Assembly: GCF_013201545.1 (NCBI RefSeq)
Contig: NZ_CP053746.1
Location: 4,416,501-4,480,500 of the forward strand
Reading direction: 5' to 3'
DNA: 64,000 nucleotides
Source of the DNA: Pseudomonas graminis
GTDB taxonomy: Bacteria > Pseudomonadota > Gammaproteobacteria > Pseudomonadales > Pseudomonadaceae
The notes beneath the pieces are model-generated. The model made no database searches. It saw only the letters and a program-made list of their open reading frames with translations, and was not told the origin of the DNA. A program made the translations under genes and the position numbers. Positions within the stretch are counted from its first letter, which is position 1. Every line of letters begins with the position of its first letter. Positions 17,938 through 26,146 of the stretch are shown here, in pieces.

Positions 17938-18029
17938 CAGCAGCCGATAATAGTGTTTTATCGCCTCTCATTCGGTTAAGCGGCGACCAAAGCCTGTAAA
18001 ACGCCTGTGTCACGCCGATCGAGGGATAT

Positions 18030-18995
18030 ATGGAAAAAGCAGATCGATACCTGTCAGCAGGCACCCGAGCCAACACACGTCGCAGCTATCGGGCCGCGAT
18101 CGAGCATTTCGAAGTGGCCTGGGGCGGTTATCTGCCCACCACGGGCGATGGCATCGTGCGTTATCTCGCCGAGTACGCGGACAAGCACGCCATCAGCACG
18201 CTGAAGCAGCGTCTGGCGGCCCTCGCCCAGTGGCACGTCACCCAGGGATTCCCGGACCCGACCAAAACGCCCACCGTACGGCAACTGCTCAAAGGCATCC
18301 GCGTCGTGCATCCGGCGCAGGCCAAACAGGCGGCACCGTTGCTGTTGCGCCACCTTGAGCAAGCGGTCGCCTGGCTGGAGAACGAGGCCGACGCCGCCTG
18401 GCAGCGCGGCGATCACAAGACGCTGATGCGCCATCGACGCTCCATCGCCCTGGTGCTGATCGGTTTCTGGCGAGGGTTTCGCGGCGATGAGCTGGCCAGG
18501 CTGGACATCGGCAACACCCAGGCGCAGGCCGGCGAAGGCATCAGCTTTTACCTGCCGTACAGCAAAGGTGATCGCCAGCATGAGGGCGCCACGTTCCGCA
18601 CCCCGGCGCTGAAGACACTCTGCCCGGTCAATGCCTATATCAACTGGATCACCGTGGCCGGCCTGACTCAGGGGCCAGTGTTTCGGCGGATCGACCGCTG
18701 GGGTAACTTGTCGGTAGAGGCAATCAATTCCCACAGCCTGGTGCCGATGTTGCGGCGCATCTTCAAAGACGCCGGTTTGCCCGACGACCTTTACAGCAGC
18801 CACTCCATGCGCCGAGGATTTGCAACTTGGGCGGCTGGCAACGGCTGGGATATTAAAAGCCTGATGAATTACGTCGGCTGGAAAGACATTAAGTCGGCCT
18901 TGCGATATGTAGACCCCACCACCTCGTTTGGCGGACTGGCATTGAAACCCGCATTGAACGCGGCCTTGCAGCCTGCAGTGCTGGGTCAAGCCTGA
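18030..18995 (+). CDS. Tyrosine recombinase (solitary chromosomal integrase)
   Basis: Site-specific recombinase of 321 residues starting at ATG 18030 after a GAGGG box. The N-terminal half is a SAM-like core-binding domain. The catalytic half carries Arg151 (GFRGDEL), His258-x-x-Arg261 (SHSMRRG), Trp284 (VGWKD) in the second-histidine position and the nucleophile Tyr293 (LRYVDP), so the active site looks complete. It is not surrounded by phage, transposon or cassette genes; its only partner is the divergent KfrA-like gene. It may act on a chromosomal site such as the nearby inverted repeats. No att duplication was recognised. Confidence 0.88.
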   Translation: MEKADRYLSAGTRANTRRSYRAAIEHFEVAWGGYLPTTGDGIVRYLAEYADKHAISTLKQRLAALAQWHVTQGFPDPTKTPTVRQLLKGIRVVHPAQAKQAAPLLLRHLEQAVAWLENEADAAWQRGDHKTLMRHRRSIALVLIGFWRGFRGDELARLDIGNTQAQAGEGISFYLPYSKGDRQHEGATFRTPALKTLCPVNAYINWITVAGLTQGPVFRRIDRWGNLSVEAINSHSLVPMLRRIFKDAGLPDDLYSSHSMRRGFATWAAGNGWDIKSLMNYVGWKDIKSALRYVDPTTSFGGLALKPALNAALQPAVLGQA

Positions 18996-19112
18996 TCGGC
19001 TCCCATGTTTTAAAGCGACCTGCGGCCCAGCCATCGACAACCCGGGAGTTAAGTCAGAAAAGTTTGCTGTTAGTACTGGCATCCATGCACCCACTCGCAC
19101 TACAGTGTCTAC

Positions 19113-19128
19113 GGTTACACCAGTAACC
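19113..19128. promoter_or_regulatory. Inverted repeat upstream of the MvaT-like gene
   Basis: GGTTAC-ACCA-GTAACC, 72 bases before the start codon at 19200. The position suits an operator or promoter-proximal site; no further evidence. Confidence 0.3.
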
Positions 19129-19199
19129 ACCGTGCGCTCCAATGTTCGCCAGTGCTAACGCCGCACGTCAGTATCAACAAACCGAAACATGGAGTTCCA

Positions 19200-19568
19200 A
19201 TGTCAAAACTTGCTGAATACCGCCAGCTCGAACGTCACCTTGCCGACCAGCTCGCTGCCCTCGAAGCCATGAAAGGTGATAAAGGCCTGGAACAGGAAAT
19301 CGAATTCGAAGGCAAATTGCGTACGCTGCTCGGCGAATACAACAAGAGCCTGAAAGACATTATTTCGATCCTGGATCACCCAACCGGATCGAAACAGGGC
19401 AAGAACACCAGCGCGCCCGAGAAGACCACTCGCAAAGCCCGCGCCGTTAAAGTCTACAAAAACCCGCACACGGGTGAAGTCGTAGAAACCAAAGGTGGCA
19501 ATCACAAAACCTTGAAAGAATGGAAAGCCGAACACGGTTCCGACACGGTCGAATCCTGGGTTTCCTGA
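19200..19568 (+). CDS. MvaT/MvaU-family H-NS-like silencer
   Basis: Nucleoid protein that silences AT-rich, often horizontally acquired DNA in Pseudomonas. 122 residues from ATG 19200, with GGAG seven bases upstream; the longer in-frame start at 19152 lacks support. The N-terminal coiled coil (about 1-60, MSKLAEYRQLERHLADQL) mediates oligomerisation. The C-terminal DNA-binding domain (about 78-122) contains the conserved VKVYKNPHTGEVVETKGGNH stretch with the AT-hook-like loop, ending in WKAEHGSDTVESWVS. Compared with typical MvaT the central linker is Lys/Ser/Thr-rich rather than Ala-rich, so it may be one of several paralogues. Confidence 0.93.
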   Translation: MSKLAEYRQLERHLADQLAALEAMKGDKGLEQEIEFEGKLRTLLGEYNKSLKDIISILDHPTGSKQGKNTSAPEKTTRKARAVKVYKNPHTGEVVETKGGNHKTLKEWKAEHGSDTVESWVS

Positions 19569-19781
19569 TCGGCCTGTCAACGGGGAACGGGATATAAACC
19601 GTCGCTCCGTTGCTGATCTCCCGATGCACGCGCCTGTTGCGCGGCATCGGTGATTGGATGATCGCACTCTCGTTAGTCTGCAGTTGCCAATCGCGCAATT
19701 GAATCGTTCGAACCTATACAGCTCATAAATAAGCCCGGCATTCGCCAGGGCTTCGCTTGTACTGTCTGCTGGAGTACTGCC

Positions 19782-20672
19782 GTGAAGAACATAGTGGCTG
19801 GCGTGCTGAATGTTTCCTATCGCGACATGGGCCCTGGCGATGGCCCTGTTGTCGTATTGCTCCACGGATTTCCCTATGACATTCAAGCGTACAACGACGT
19901 GTCGGCGCGGCTTGTCCAGGCGGGCTGTCGCTGCATCGTGCCGTACCTGAGGGGGTATGGCCCTACCCGCTTTCTCGATGCAGCGACGCCCCGTTCAGGC
20001 GAACAGGCGGCACTGGGGGCAGACCTGCTGGCGCTGCTGGATGCATTGAATATCCCGAAAGCGATTCTCGCCGGTTATGACTGGGGCGGGCGCGCCGCGT
20101 GTGTGGTAGCCGCGCTGTGGCCGGAACGGGTGACGGGGCTGGTCAGTTGTGACCCTGGCTACAACATTCAAGACATTGCCTCGGCAAACACTCCGGCATC
20201 GCCTGAAACCGAGCGACGCCTGTGGTACCAGTTTTACCTCCATGGTGAACGCGGCCGCGCGGGCCTTGCAGCCAATCGAGCTGAGTTCTGTCGATTGCTG
20301 TGGAAGCTCTGGTCGCCGACATGGCCATTCGCAGAATCCACATTCACGGATACCGCGCAGTCGTTCGAAAACCCCGACTTCGTTGACGTCGTGGTGCACT
20401 CCTATCGCCATCGCTATGGACTGGCACCCAGCGATCCCGGCTATAGCTTTATTCAGGAGCGGCTTGCGCAAAAGCCACAGATCACGGTGCCTGCAGTCAT
20501 TCTGGCGGGTGCAGACGATGGGGTCTCATCGAAACGCGATGAACGTTCTGCGGTGAAGGGCTTTGCAGGGCCAGTACGACGGCTGGTGATAGCGGGAGTG
20601 GGCCACAATGTGCCGCAAGAAGCGCCGGCAGAATTTACCGATGCGATATTGAGCCTGCTTAGAAATAACTAA
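19782..20672 (+). CDS. Alpha/beta hydrolase of the epoxide hydrolase/dehalogenase type
   Basis: 296 residues from GTG 19782, preceded by a GGAG box. The fold landmarks are the oxyanion motif HGFPYD (about residue 29), the nucleophile elbow GYDWGG with Asp100 rather than Ser, and the C-terminal catalytic His in GVGHNVPQEAP. An Asp nucleophile in this position is typical of epoxide hydrolases and haloalkane dehalogenases, so an ester-intermediate mechanism is expected. The acid and lid Tyr residues were not assigned. It stands alone between the MvaT-like gene and a small minus-strand gene. The substrate is unknown. Confidence 0.85.
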   Translation: MKNIVAGVLNVSYRDMGPGDGPVVVLLHGFPYDIQAYNDVSARLVQAGCRCIVPYLRGYGPTRFLDAATPRSGEQAALGADLLALLDALNIPKAILAGYDWGGRAACVVAALWPERVTGLVSCDPGYNIQDIASANTPASPETERRLWYQFYLHGERGRAGLAANRAEFCRLLWKLWSPTWPFAESTFTDTAQSFENPDFVDVVVHSYRHRYGLAPSDPGYSFIQERLAQKPQITVPAVILAGADDGVSSKRDERSAVKGFAGPVRRLVIAGVGHNVPQEAPAEFTDAILSLLRNN

Positions 20673-20699
20673 GTACAGATTGCCCGAACGGCTGGTGAT

Positions 20700-20873
20700 T
20701 CAGGATTGCTCGGCGTCGCTTAACTCGACGGCCGACTTGGCCGCTTCAACTTCATCCTCAAAATACAGTTCGGCGCCCTGATCATCCTTTACGCGGAAGA
20801 CAGCAGTCGCACCGGACTGCCGATGTTCGAGCGGAATATCTTCACCTTCCAGTCTGACAACGGCCACAGCCAT
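20700..20873 (-). CDS. Small acidic protein of 57 residues, unknown function
   Basis: An ORF too short for most gene callers: ATG 20873-20871 preceded by a strong AGGAG box eight bases upstream, stop TGA at 20702-20700. The product begins MAVAVVRLEGEDIPLEH and ends with an acidic helix (FEDEVEAAKSAVELSDAEQS). It is cytoplasmic, with no signal or membrane segment. I do not recognise a family. It may be the last gene of the minus-strand group that contains the receiver and KaiC-like genes. Confidence 0.65.
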   Translation of the reverse strand: MAVAVVRLEGEDIPLEHRQSGATAVFRVKDDQGAELYFEDEVEAAKSAVELSDAEQS

Positions 20874-20972
20874 TATGATTCTCCTGTAAGCAATACTGAC
20901 AGCAATCGGACCCGCTCACGCTGGAACCTCTTCACATCTACTATCAGCTTTATGGTTCAAGGACGCCGCTCA

Positions 20973-21380
20973 TCACGCACGGTATTCAGCGTACGACCGA
21001 GATTGAGGGTGTATCGGTGACGCGCTAAACATCTGTGCACTTTGAAAAGTGACAGGCAGCGGGCGATACTCAAGATCGATCAGGCGAACGCCGTTGATCA
21101 GGGGCTGTCCACGCGGCAATGCGCCAAATGCAGTGGCCAGCACAATCTGCTCGGGGTCAAACAGCACAATGGTTTCTCCGCTGTCCGCGTCCATATACAG
21201 CGAGTACGGACAGGGAACGGCCGGACAGACGTGATGACGAAGTTCGTTCAACACGCGCAAGCGGCGGTAGACAACGGTGCCTTCGCCCAACGATCTGCTG
21301 TACCAGGTATTCATTGCACTGCCCATCTCGTAAGCGTTATCAGTATCGACCCTGGGCTGAATCGATTCGTTCAACGGCAA
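20973..21380 (-). CDS. Hypothetical protein, unrecognised
   Basis: Up to 135 residues; the annotated extent uses TTG 21380, while ATG 21326 (MGSAMNTWYSR) is an alternative start giving 117 residues. Neither has a strong ribosome site. The product is soluble, with a compact mixed region (VVYRRLRVLNELRHHVCPAVPCPY, landmarks only) containing two close cysteines (CPAVPC), which could bind metal or form a disulfide. It follows the receiver gene by 21 bases if TTG is used, so it is probably co-transcribed with the KaiC-like/receiver pair. No function is proposed. Confidence 0.55.
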   Translation of the reverse strand: MPLNESIQPRVDTDNAYEMGSAMNTWYSRSLGEGTVVYRRLRVLNELRHHVCPAVPCPYSLYMDADSGETIVLFDPEQIVLATAFGALPRGQPLINGVRLIDLEYRPLPVTFQSAQMFSASPIHPQSRSYAEYRA

Positions 21381-21401
21381 TGACGATGGACTGGGAGAAC
21401 G

Positions 21402-21767
21402 TCACAGGCGAGCTTGAAACAGGGCGTGGATCTTGTCGATAACTTGGTCGATATCAAATGGCTTTTCAATCACTTCGTCAAACAGGTCTGGCCGCTCGGC
21501 CCCCATGTAAGCCTGTGCGCCACTCATGAGCATGATGGGCGTCGACGTGTACATCTCGCGGGCCTTGATGCTCTCGGCGAGTTCCAGACCGGTCATGCCC
21601 GGCATCATGAAATCGGTGATGATCAGGTCGGGCCGCTCGCGGTCGAGAATGTCCAGCGCCTTGGACCCGCTGCCGGCCACCACCGTCTGAAAGCCCTCGT
21701 CCTCCAGGGCGAAGCTAAGGATATCGGCAATCAGGTATTCGTCATCAATGATCAGAATGGTCGGCAT
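21402..21767 (-). CDS. Stand-alone response-regulator receiver protein
   Basis: A single CheY-like receiver domain of 121 residues from ATG 21767 (MPTILIIDDEYL); starts upstream at 21818 and 21830 are possible and one of them has a GGGGGTGG ribosome site. The acidic pair Asp8-Asp9, phosphoacceptor Asp52 (IITDFMMPGM), the Ser switch residue (LMSGA) and the Lys of EKPF are all present. There is no output domain. It sits 80 bases downstream of the KaiC-like gene, an arrangement in which the receiver may relay signals to or from the ATPase, as proposed for other bacterial KaiC-like systems. Confidence 0.88.
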   Translation of the reverse strand: MPTILIIDDEYLIADILSFALEDEGFQTVVAGSGSKALDILDRERPDLIITDFMMPGMTGLELAESIKAREMYTSTPIMLMSGAQAYMGAERPDLFDEVIEKPFDIDQVIDKIHALFQARL

Positions 21768-21847
21768 CAGATGAGCACGTCCCACACTGTCGCGAGGGCC
21801 AGGCAGCTGCTTGAACATGACCACCCCCACGTTGCGAATCGCATATC

Positions 21848-23236
21848 TCAGACCTTCTTCATGGTGATTCCAGCGTTGCTCATCACGACTTCAAGTGGCG
21901 AGGGATCGTAGGCATTGTCTCTGATCTTCAGAATCGAAACCTGCCGTTGAAGTTCAGTCCGATGCTGTACGAACTGGACGAGCAGCAGGTTATCCACCAC
22001 GCCGGAGATATCCGGTGCAGGAAGGCTCACGGGGTGGTCGAACAATCGCTGCGCTTCCCAGGCCGCCATCACCGTCACGCCACGGGCGCGAAGTTCGCTG
22101 AGCAAGGCGTCAAGCACGTCTGGCACCCGACTCTGATCGGCGGCCGCCCGGCCCAGGGCGTTGAGGCTGTCGATGAACACGCGTTTGATCTGTAGTCGCT
22201 CTATCCTGTCGAGCAAGTCGTAACAGGCGCGATCAATCAGACCTGCCGAGGCCGGGGACCAAACGATGTGCAGCGCGTCCGACGCCTGCAGTGCCGTGAA
22301 GTCCACGCCGAGAGAACGCGCTTTGGTCATCGCCCGCTGCGGCGACTCGTGAAAACCAAAGTAAAGCCCTGGTTCCTTTGCGGAACAGCCGTCCAGAAAC
22401 TGGATGCCCAGTGAAGTTTTGCCGGCGCCTGAAGGCCCCATGATCAGCGTGACCGAAGACCGGGCCAGACCGCCACCGATGTGGGCGTCCAGCCCCTTGA
22501 TGCCGCTGCTCAGAATGGCGTGGGGGTATTCGGGCATGGCGTCGCTTCGGGTCAGCATGCATTCGAGACGCGGATAAATGGAAATGCCCTGCTCGTTGAT
22601 TTCGAATTCATGAGCGCCCGGGATCGCGCCGCTGCCCCGCGTCTTGCGCATCTTGATCCGACGCACCGTGCTCGACCCGATGGTGTCTTCGCCCATCTCG
22701 ATCACGCCGTCGACCATGGTGTGCTCGGGACTGCCATCGTCCAGTTGCGAGCTGGTCAGGAACAGCACCGTGCAGCCGGCGAAGGCGGCGTGCCCCTGCA
22801 GCTCGGAGATGAATTGTTTGGTGTCCAGAGGCGTTTCTGCCCTGGAGCGCGCGTTGAGCAGACCGTCCAGAATCAGCAGACTGGAATGCTGGCGGGTGAT
22901 CTCGCGGCGCAGCAACTTCACGACTTCGTCCAGACCATCGTTCTCAAGGGTGTCGAACGCGCTGACGAACTGGATGCTCTGGCCCACCGCCGCGCGATCA
23001 AAGAAGCTCAGGGTGGAGAGGAAATGAAACAGCCGGTCATGGGGTTCGGCGAGCAACGTTGCGAACAACACGCGGCCGTTTTGCCTGACATGGTTGAACC
23101 CCAACTGGTTGGCAAGGATTGTCTTGCCCGACCCCGGGCGCCCTTGAATGATGTACGAGGCGCCGGCAACGAGGCCTCCTTTGAGCAGTGCGTCGAAGCC
23201 CTTGATCCCGCTTTCAAGGCGTTTTAGCTGATTCAA
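21848..23236 (-). CDS. Double-domain KaiC-like ATPase
   Basis: 462 residues containing two RecA-like KaiC domains. The first has Walker A GRPGSGKT at residues 32-39 and the second GPSGAGKTS near residue 270. Walker B-like hydrophobic strands end in LLILDGLL and RVFIDSLNAL. In cyanobacterial KaiC a pair of catalytic glutamates follows Walker A; here the corresponding positions read LAEPHDR and HESPQRA, each with a single Glu. KaiA and KaiB are not nearby, so a circadian clock is unlikely. Related proteins outside cyanobacteria have been linked to stress responses. The receiver gene follows directly. Confidence 0.88.
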   Translation of the reverse strand: MNQLKRLESGIKGFDALLKGGLVAGASYIIQGRPGSGKTILANQLGFNHVRQNGRVLFATLLAEPHDRLFHFLSTLSFFDRAAVGQSIQFVSAFDTLENDGLDEVVKLLRREITRQHSSLLILDGLLNARSRAETPLDTKQFISELQGHAAFAGCTVLFLTSSQLDDGSPEHTMVDGVIEMGEDTIGSSTVRRIKMRKTRGSGAIPGAHEFEINEQGISIYPRLECMLTRSDAMPEYPHAILSSGIKGLDAHIGGGLARSSVTLIMGPSGAGKTSLGIQFLDGCSAKEPGLYFGFHESPQRAMTKARSLGVDFTALQASDALHIVWSPASAGLIDRACYDLLDRIERLQIKRVFIDSLNALGRAAADQSRVPDVLDALLSELRARGVTVMAAWEAQRLFDHPVSLPAPDISGVVDNLLLVQFVQHRTELQRQVSILKIRDNAYDPSPLEVVMSNAGITMKKV

Positions 23237-23405
23237 ATCCGCTCCCTTTCCCGATGTGCATCAGGCCTGAAAATACGCATTGCTCACGCGCGAAGGCCGA
23301 TACAGTGGCGGGTAATCGCGGATCAGTCCAGCGTGTCGCAATGCGGCCGATTGCGGGAGGTGCCGCTGCTGCTTCGGGATCCCGTTCCGCGCCCTCGACA
23401 GGCAC

Positions 23406-23429
23406 AAAAAAAAGCCCGCTTTCGCGGGC
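23406..23429 (-). terminator. Rho-independent terminator of the catalase/68-residue gene unit
   Basis: On the minus strand GCCCGC-GAAA-GCGGGC is followed by eight T residues (plus-strand A-run 23406-23413, stem 23414-23429). It lies 79 bases after the stop of the 68-residue ORF and upstream of the KaiC-like gene, separating the two minus-strand units. Confidence 0.9.
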
Positions 23430-23507
23430 AAAACCGATGGAGTCATAGGGGATGAAGCAGTCCAGCCCGCAAGCGCTACTGTGAAATAGCCACAGAAACG
23501 CCGGGGC

Positions 23508-23714
23508 TCAATGAAGTCTGTCTACCCCTTTCACGGATTTCGGCAAGAGTCCGGCTTTGAATTGCTGAACGAACAACGCCGTTCTGAATCCACGCCCCAG
23601 CGTCGCTGCTTCCGCTTCAAAGCGAACCAAACATGAGGTGAAGTCCGGCTGGGCTTTATCGCTGAACAATTCGCTGACTCCATTGAGCGTCGAATCTTCT
23701 AATAAACGGCTCAT
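23508..23714 (-). CDS. 68-residue protein downstream of manganese catalase, unknown function
   Basis: ATG 23714 is preceded by GGAG seven bases upstream. The product MSRLLEDSTLNGVSELF... is soluble, with amphipathic helices and one Cys. No family is recognised. It is the second gene after the manganese catalase, separated from it by a perfect 10-bp hairpin, and is followed by a strong terminator, so it probably belongs to the same stress-response transcript. Confidence 0.68.
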   Translation of the reverse strand: MSRLLEDSTLNGVSELFSDKAQPDFTSCLVRFEAEAATLGRGFRTALFVQQFKAGLLPKSVKGVDRLH

Positions 23715-23755
23715 TAGAATTCTCCATGCTGTACGCGGTTGTGATCACGTAGACC

Positions 23756-23782
23756 GTAGGGCCGGCTGTGCACCGGCCCTAC
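23756..23782 (-). repeat. Perfect 10-bp intercistronic hairpin
   Basis: GTAGGGCCGG (23756-23765) and CCGGCCCTAC (23773-23782) with a seven-base loop, placed between the catalase stop and the next ORF. It lacks a T-tract. It may reduce downstream expression or protect the upstream mRNA end, or be a REP-like palindrome. Confidence 0.55.
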
Positions 23783-23791
23783 CCTCAAGGT

Positions 23792-24676
23792 TTACTCAGC
23801 TTTGCCCTGTGCCAGACCTGATCCGAGATCAGCACCGGTCATCGGGTCAGCGTCCAGGTCAGACTTCAGGCGCTCCTTCATCATAGTCAGGGTGACCGAA
23901 TCGTCTTCGCTCAACGTGACCGAAGCGGTGCCATCACCACCGTCTACCGCCGGCCTTGGATTCTCGACGTATTCGAAATCAGCGTCGCTGTTCCACGGCC
24001 CGCGTACGTTCGGCTCGCCGTTGGACATACTGAAGTAAGTCCGGGAGAACTCTGGCATGCCTGGCAGCTTGCCTTGCGGGAAGTTAGGCTGGATCGAGTG
24101 CAACGCTTTCTCGAAGGAAATCTGATGCGCGATTTCACGGGTCATCAGGAAGCCCAGCGCGTCCTTGATGCCCGGATCGGTGGTGACGTTAATGAGGCGC
24201 TCGTAGACGATCTTGGCCCGCGCTTCAGCAGCGATGTTCGAACGGAAGTCGGCCGTCGGCTCACCGATGGTGTCAATGTAAGCTGCAGTCCATGGCACGC
24301 CAGCAGAGTTCACCAGCGGTGCACCACCGCCGTAGAGAATCTGGGTGATGTGCGAATCATTGCCGGCGCCGTTGATATCGCGGTAAAGCTCGCCTTCCGC
24401 TTGCACGCCTTCGGCCAGTTTGCCTTTGCCGCCTTTGTTAAGCATCACGATGATCGAGCCGATAATCTCGAGGTGGCTCAGCTCCTCGGTAGCGATGTCC
24501 ATCAGCAGATCCTTACGGCCTGGATCTTCTTCAGCCAACGCTTGGGTGAAGTAACGGGTGGCCGCTGCCAGCTCGCCCTGGGCGCCGCCAAACTGCTCCA
24601 GGAGCAAATTGGCCAGACCCGGATTAGGCTCCGCGACGCGAACGGTGTATTGAAGACGCTTATTGTGCAGGAACAT
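23792..24676 (-). CDS. Manganese (non-haem) catalase
   Basis: Dinuclear manganese catalase of the KatN type that disproportionates hydrogen peroxide. 294 residues from ATG 24676 with a GGGAG box. The four-helix ferritin-like core carries the expected metal ligands: QGELAAATRYFTQAL with Glu35, DIATEELSHLEIIG with Glu and His, then AEARAKIVYERL and TREIAHQISFEKAL with Glu and His. The C-terminal lysine-poor acidic tail (SEDDSVTLTMM, ending KAE) is typical of proteobacterial members. These enzymes are usually induced in stationary phase or under general stress. The neighbouring 68-residue gene shares its transcript. Confidence 0.94.
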   Translation of the reverse strand: MFLHNKRLQYTVRVAEPNPGLANLLLEQFGGAQGELAAATRYFTQALAEEDPGRKDLLMDIATEELSHLEIIGSIIVMLNKGGKGKLAEGVQAEGELYRDINGAGNDSHITQILYGGGAPLVNSAGVPWTAAYIDTIGEPTADFRSNIAAEARAKIVYERLINVTTDPGIKDALGFLMTREIAHQISFEKALHSIQPNFPQGKLPGMPEFSRTYFSMSNGEPNVRGPWNSDADFEYVENPRPAVDGGDGTASVTLSEDDSVTLTMMKERLKSDLDADPMTGADLGSGLAQGKAE

Positions 24677-25031
24677 AGTGTTACTCCCTTCTCAGGCTAA
24701 TTCGTATCAGGGTTTTTAACGACAAGTTCATGTTTCGATTACGGCGATCGGTCAACTAAGCAGAACGCACAGATATAAAGAGAGGTGCCTGAAGCTCGAA
24801 TTCAGGAAAGCGTGGGCGGACCCGACCGGTGGTTTGGCGCCGAAAGTTTAATAACGGTCGATTGTGTTCCGACAGGCGGCGTGTTGATTCCTTGGAGGCT
24901 CCGCCAACCATGGAGGAGCGACCCCAAGGGACCTGAATCAGCGGCGAGCAGTGAGAAACCGACGGCATTGCACCGTCGATTCCCCCGTGTTTTTTTTAGC
25001 AAGCCCCTTTGATGGCCAGCGCAGGTTGATT
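24677..25031. other. Intergenic region upstream of catalase
   Basis: No gene is seen. The region should hold the promoter of the manganese catalase (minus strand) near 24680-24760. Around 24889-24931 there is an imperfect GC-rich hairpin (CCTTGG ... CCAAGG on the minus strand) that could end transcription of the PAAR gene. No T-tract follows it. Confidence 0.4.
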
Positions 25032-25295
25032 TCAGCTGGTAACGGCGCCCTTTGGGCCACTGGCAATGAGGGCCGCACCACACGCGGTTTTCATGCCGTC
25101 CAGCGCAACGGGGATTCCATCCACCGCGTACGTGCTGCTGCCTTCGGCGATGGGGAAAATACCTTTGCATAACGGGCAACTGACGTTGTGTCCTACACCG
25201 GCGATGGGCTTGCCGTTGAGGTCGGTGTGCGAAAAGGCCTGAAGCACAACGCCGCCGTGAGTGGTGAGGTCGCCTAGGCGGATGATGTCTTTCAT
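25032..25295 (-). CDS. PAAR-domain type VI secretion tip protein
   Basis: 87 residues, the size of a free-standing PAAR protein that sharpens the VgrG spike. It starts MKDIIRLGDLTTHGGVV and carries the PAAR pattern of short beta hairpins with GVGHNVSCPLCKG and a Cys-based metal site (CPLC, later AC) and GIPVALDGMKTACGAALI. It is the last gene of the type VI island and reads in the same direction as vgrG. It is expected to load the VgrG-phospholipase spike encoded upstream, although a core T6SS cluster is not in the window. Confidence 0.88.
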   Translation of the reverse strand: MKDIIRLGDLTTHGGVVLQAFSHTDLNGKPIAGVGHNVSCPLCKGIFPIAEGSSTYAVDGIPVALDGMKTACGAALIASGPKGAVTS

Positions 25296-25394
25296 AGTTG
25301 TGAAGACTCTCGGTTAGTTTGATTGAGTAATTATCTGTCTACGGTGATTGGTTATAAGCTGCTCAGCGCTGCCAACTATTTCGTAGTACCCGTA

Positions 25395-25420
25395 ATGTAG
25401 GAGCTGGCTTGCTGGCGAAC
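25395..25420. repeat. REP-like element between PAAR and immunity gene 1
   Basis: Contains GTAGGAGCTGGCTTG followed by CTGGCGAACG, the head-and-stem type of Pseudomonas REP sequence. A single copy in the 212-base gap. Confidence 0.5.
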
Positions 25421-25507
25421 GCGTTGTATCAGGCAATGCGATCCTAGGGCGTCTGACGGCCAGAACGATTAACTCGCAAGCGGCGTCTTGGAACGTTGAC
25501 AATCGAA

Positions 25508-26146
25508 TTACCAACTTCCATAAGGAACGCCGTGCCGGTCTATCCAGGCTTGCGCCGCTGGATTTGGTGCTCTGTAATACAGCCCTTTATTGTTCAGATA
25601 AAAGCCGCGAGGCTCAACTTCGGCCTGAAAGCGGCCGACTTCTTTGAAGCCCAGACATGATCCGCCTAACCAGACTTTGACGATCCCGCCAGGTGCCATG
25701 CCTAGCGTGATCGTCTCTCGATAGTCTTCCTTCCACTCGGCTGCCCATCGACAAAACGCTCGCTCTGGCCGAATCATCTCTTCGCGTACCCACTGGGGTA
25801 TTTGTATTTTGATCTTGTAAGCCTGAGGCTCTACCAGTGACTGCCAACGCAGGAAGATCTGGTCGGGTAGATCGACGTTATTTATAGGTTTTCCTCCTGA
25901 CACCCCTTGGTGCCAGCCCTCGACTTTCCCTGTATAACTCGCGACGCCGCCGTGCACCCTGAAGAAGGCGAGTCCACGCGTATCCAGAACGTCGACGGTT
26001 TCCACCCAGACTTCCATGTGCTTGGGTGCAGCGAAACCTATGTGCCAGGCCGGATACGGCAGCTTGGGGGCTGGTGGTAATCTTGGCCCACTCGCGCAGG
26101 CACTGAGATTGATCAATAAACCAACCGCAAATATCAGGTGCCTCAT
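25508..26146 (-). CDS. DUF2931-like immunity lipoprotein, copy 1
   Basis: 212 residues. A lipoprotein signal ends in the lipobox LSAC (Cys17), so the mature protein is anchored in the periplasm, where it would neutralise a phospholipase delivered by type VI secretion. The body contains the shared motifs LPYPAWHIGFAAPKHMEVW, VHGGVASYTGKVEGWHQG and GMAPGGIVKVWLGGSCLGF of this locus. Its ATG overlaps the stop of toxin-tip fragment 1 (GAATGAG). The C-terminus (YYRAPNPAAQAWIDRHG) resembles copy 3 rather than copies 2 and 4. Most distal immunity gene of the array. Confidence 0.85.
   Translation of the reverse strand: MRHLIFAVGLLINLSACASGPRLPPAPKLPYPAWHIGFAAPKHMEVWVETVDVLDTRGLAFFRVHGGVASYTGKVEGWHQGVSGGKPINNVDLPDQIFLRWQSLVEPQAYKIKIQIPQWVREEMIRPERAFCRWAAEWKEDYRETITLGMAPGGIVKVWLGGSCLGFKEVGRFQAEVEPRGFYLNNKGLYYRAPNPAAQAWIDRHGVPYGSW

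Noticed and set aside
18030..18995. Integron or phage integration module
   Set aside because: No attC sites, cassettes, phage genes or tRNA target nearby; the recombinase stands alone with a KfrA-like gene.
23261..23446. Minus-strand 61-residue ORF
   Set aside because: It covers the strong terminator at 23406-23429 and has no ribosome site.
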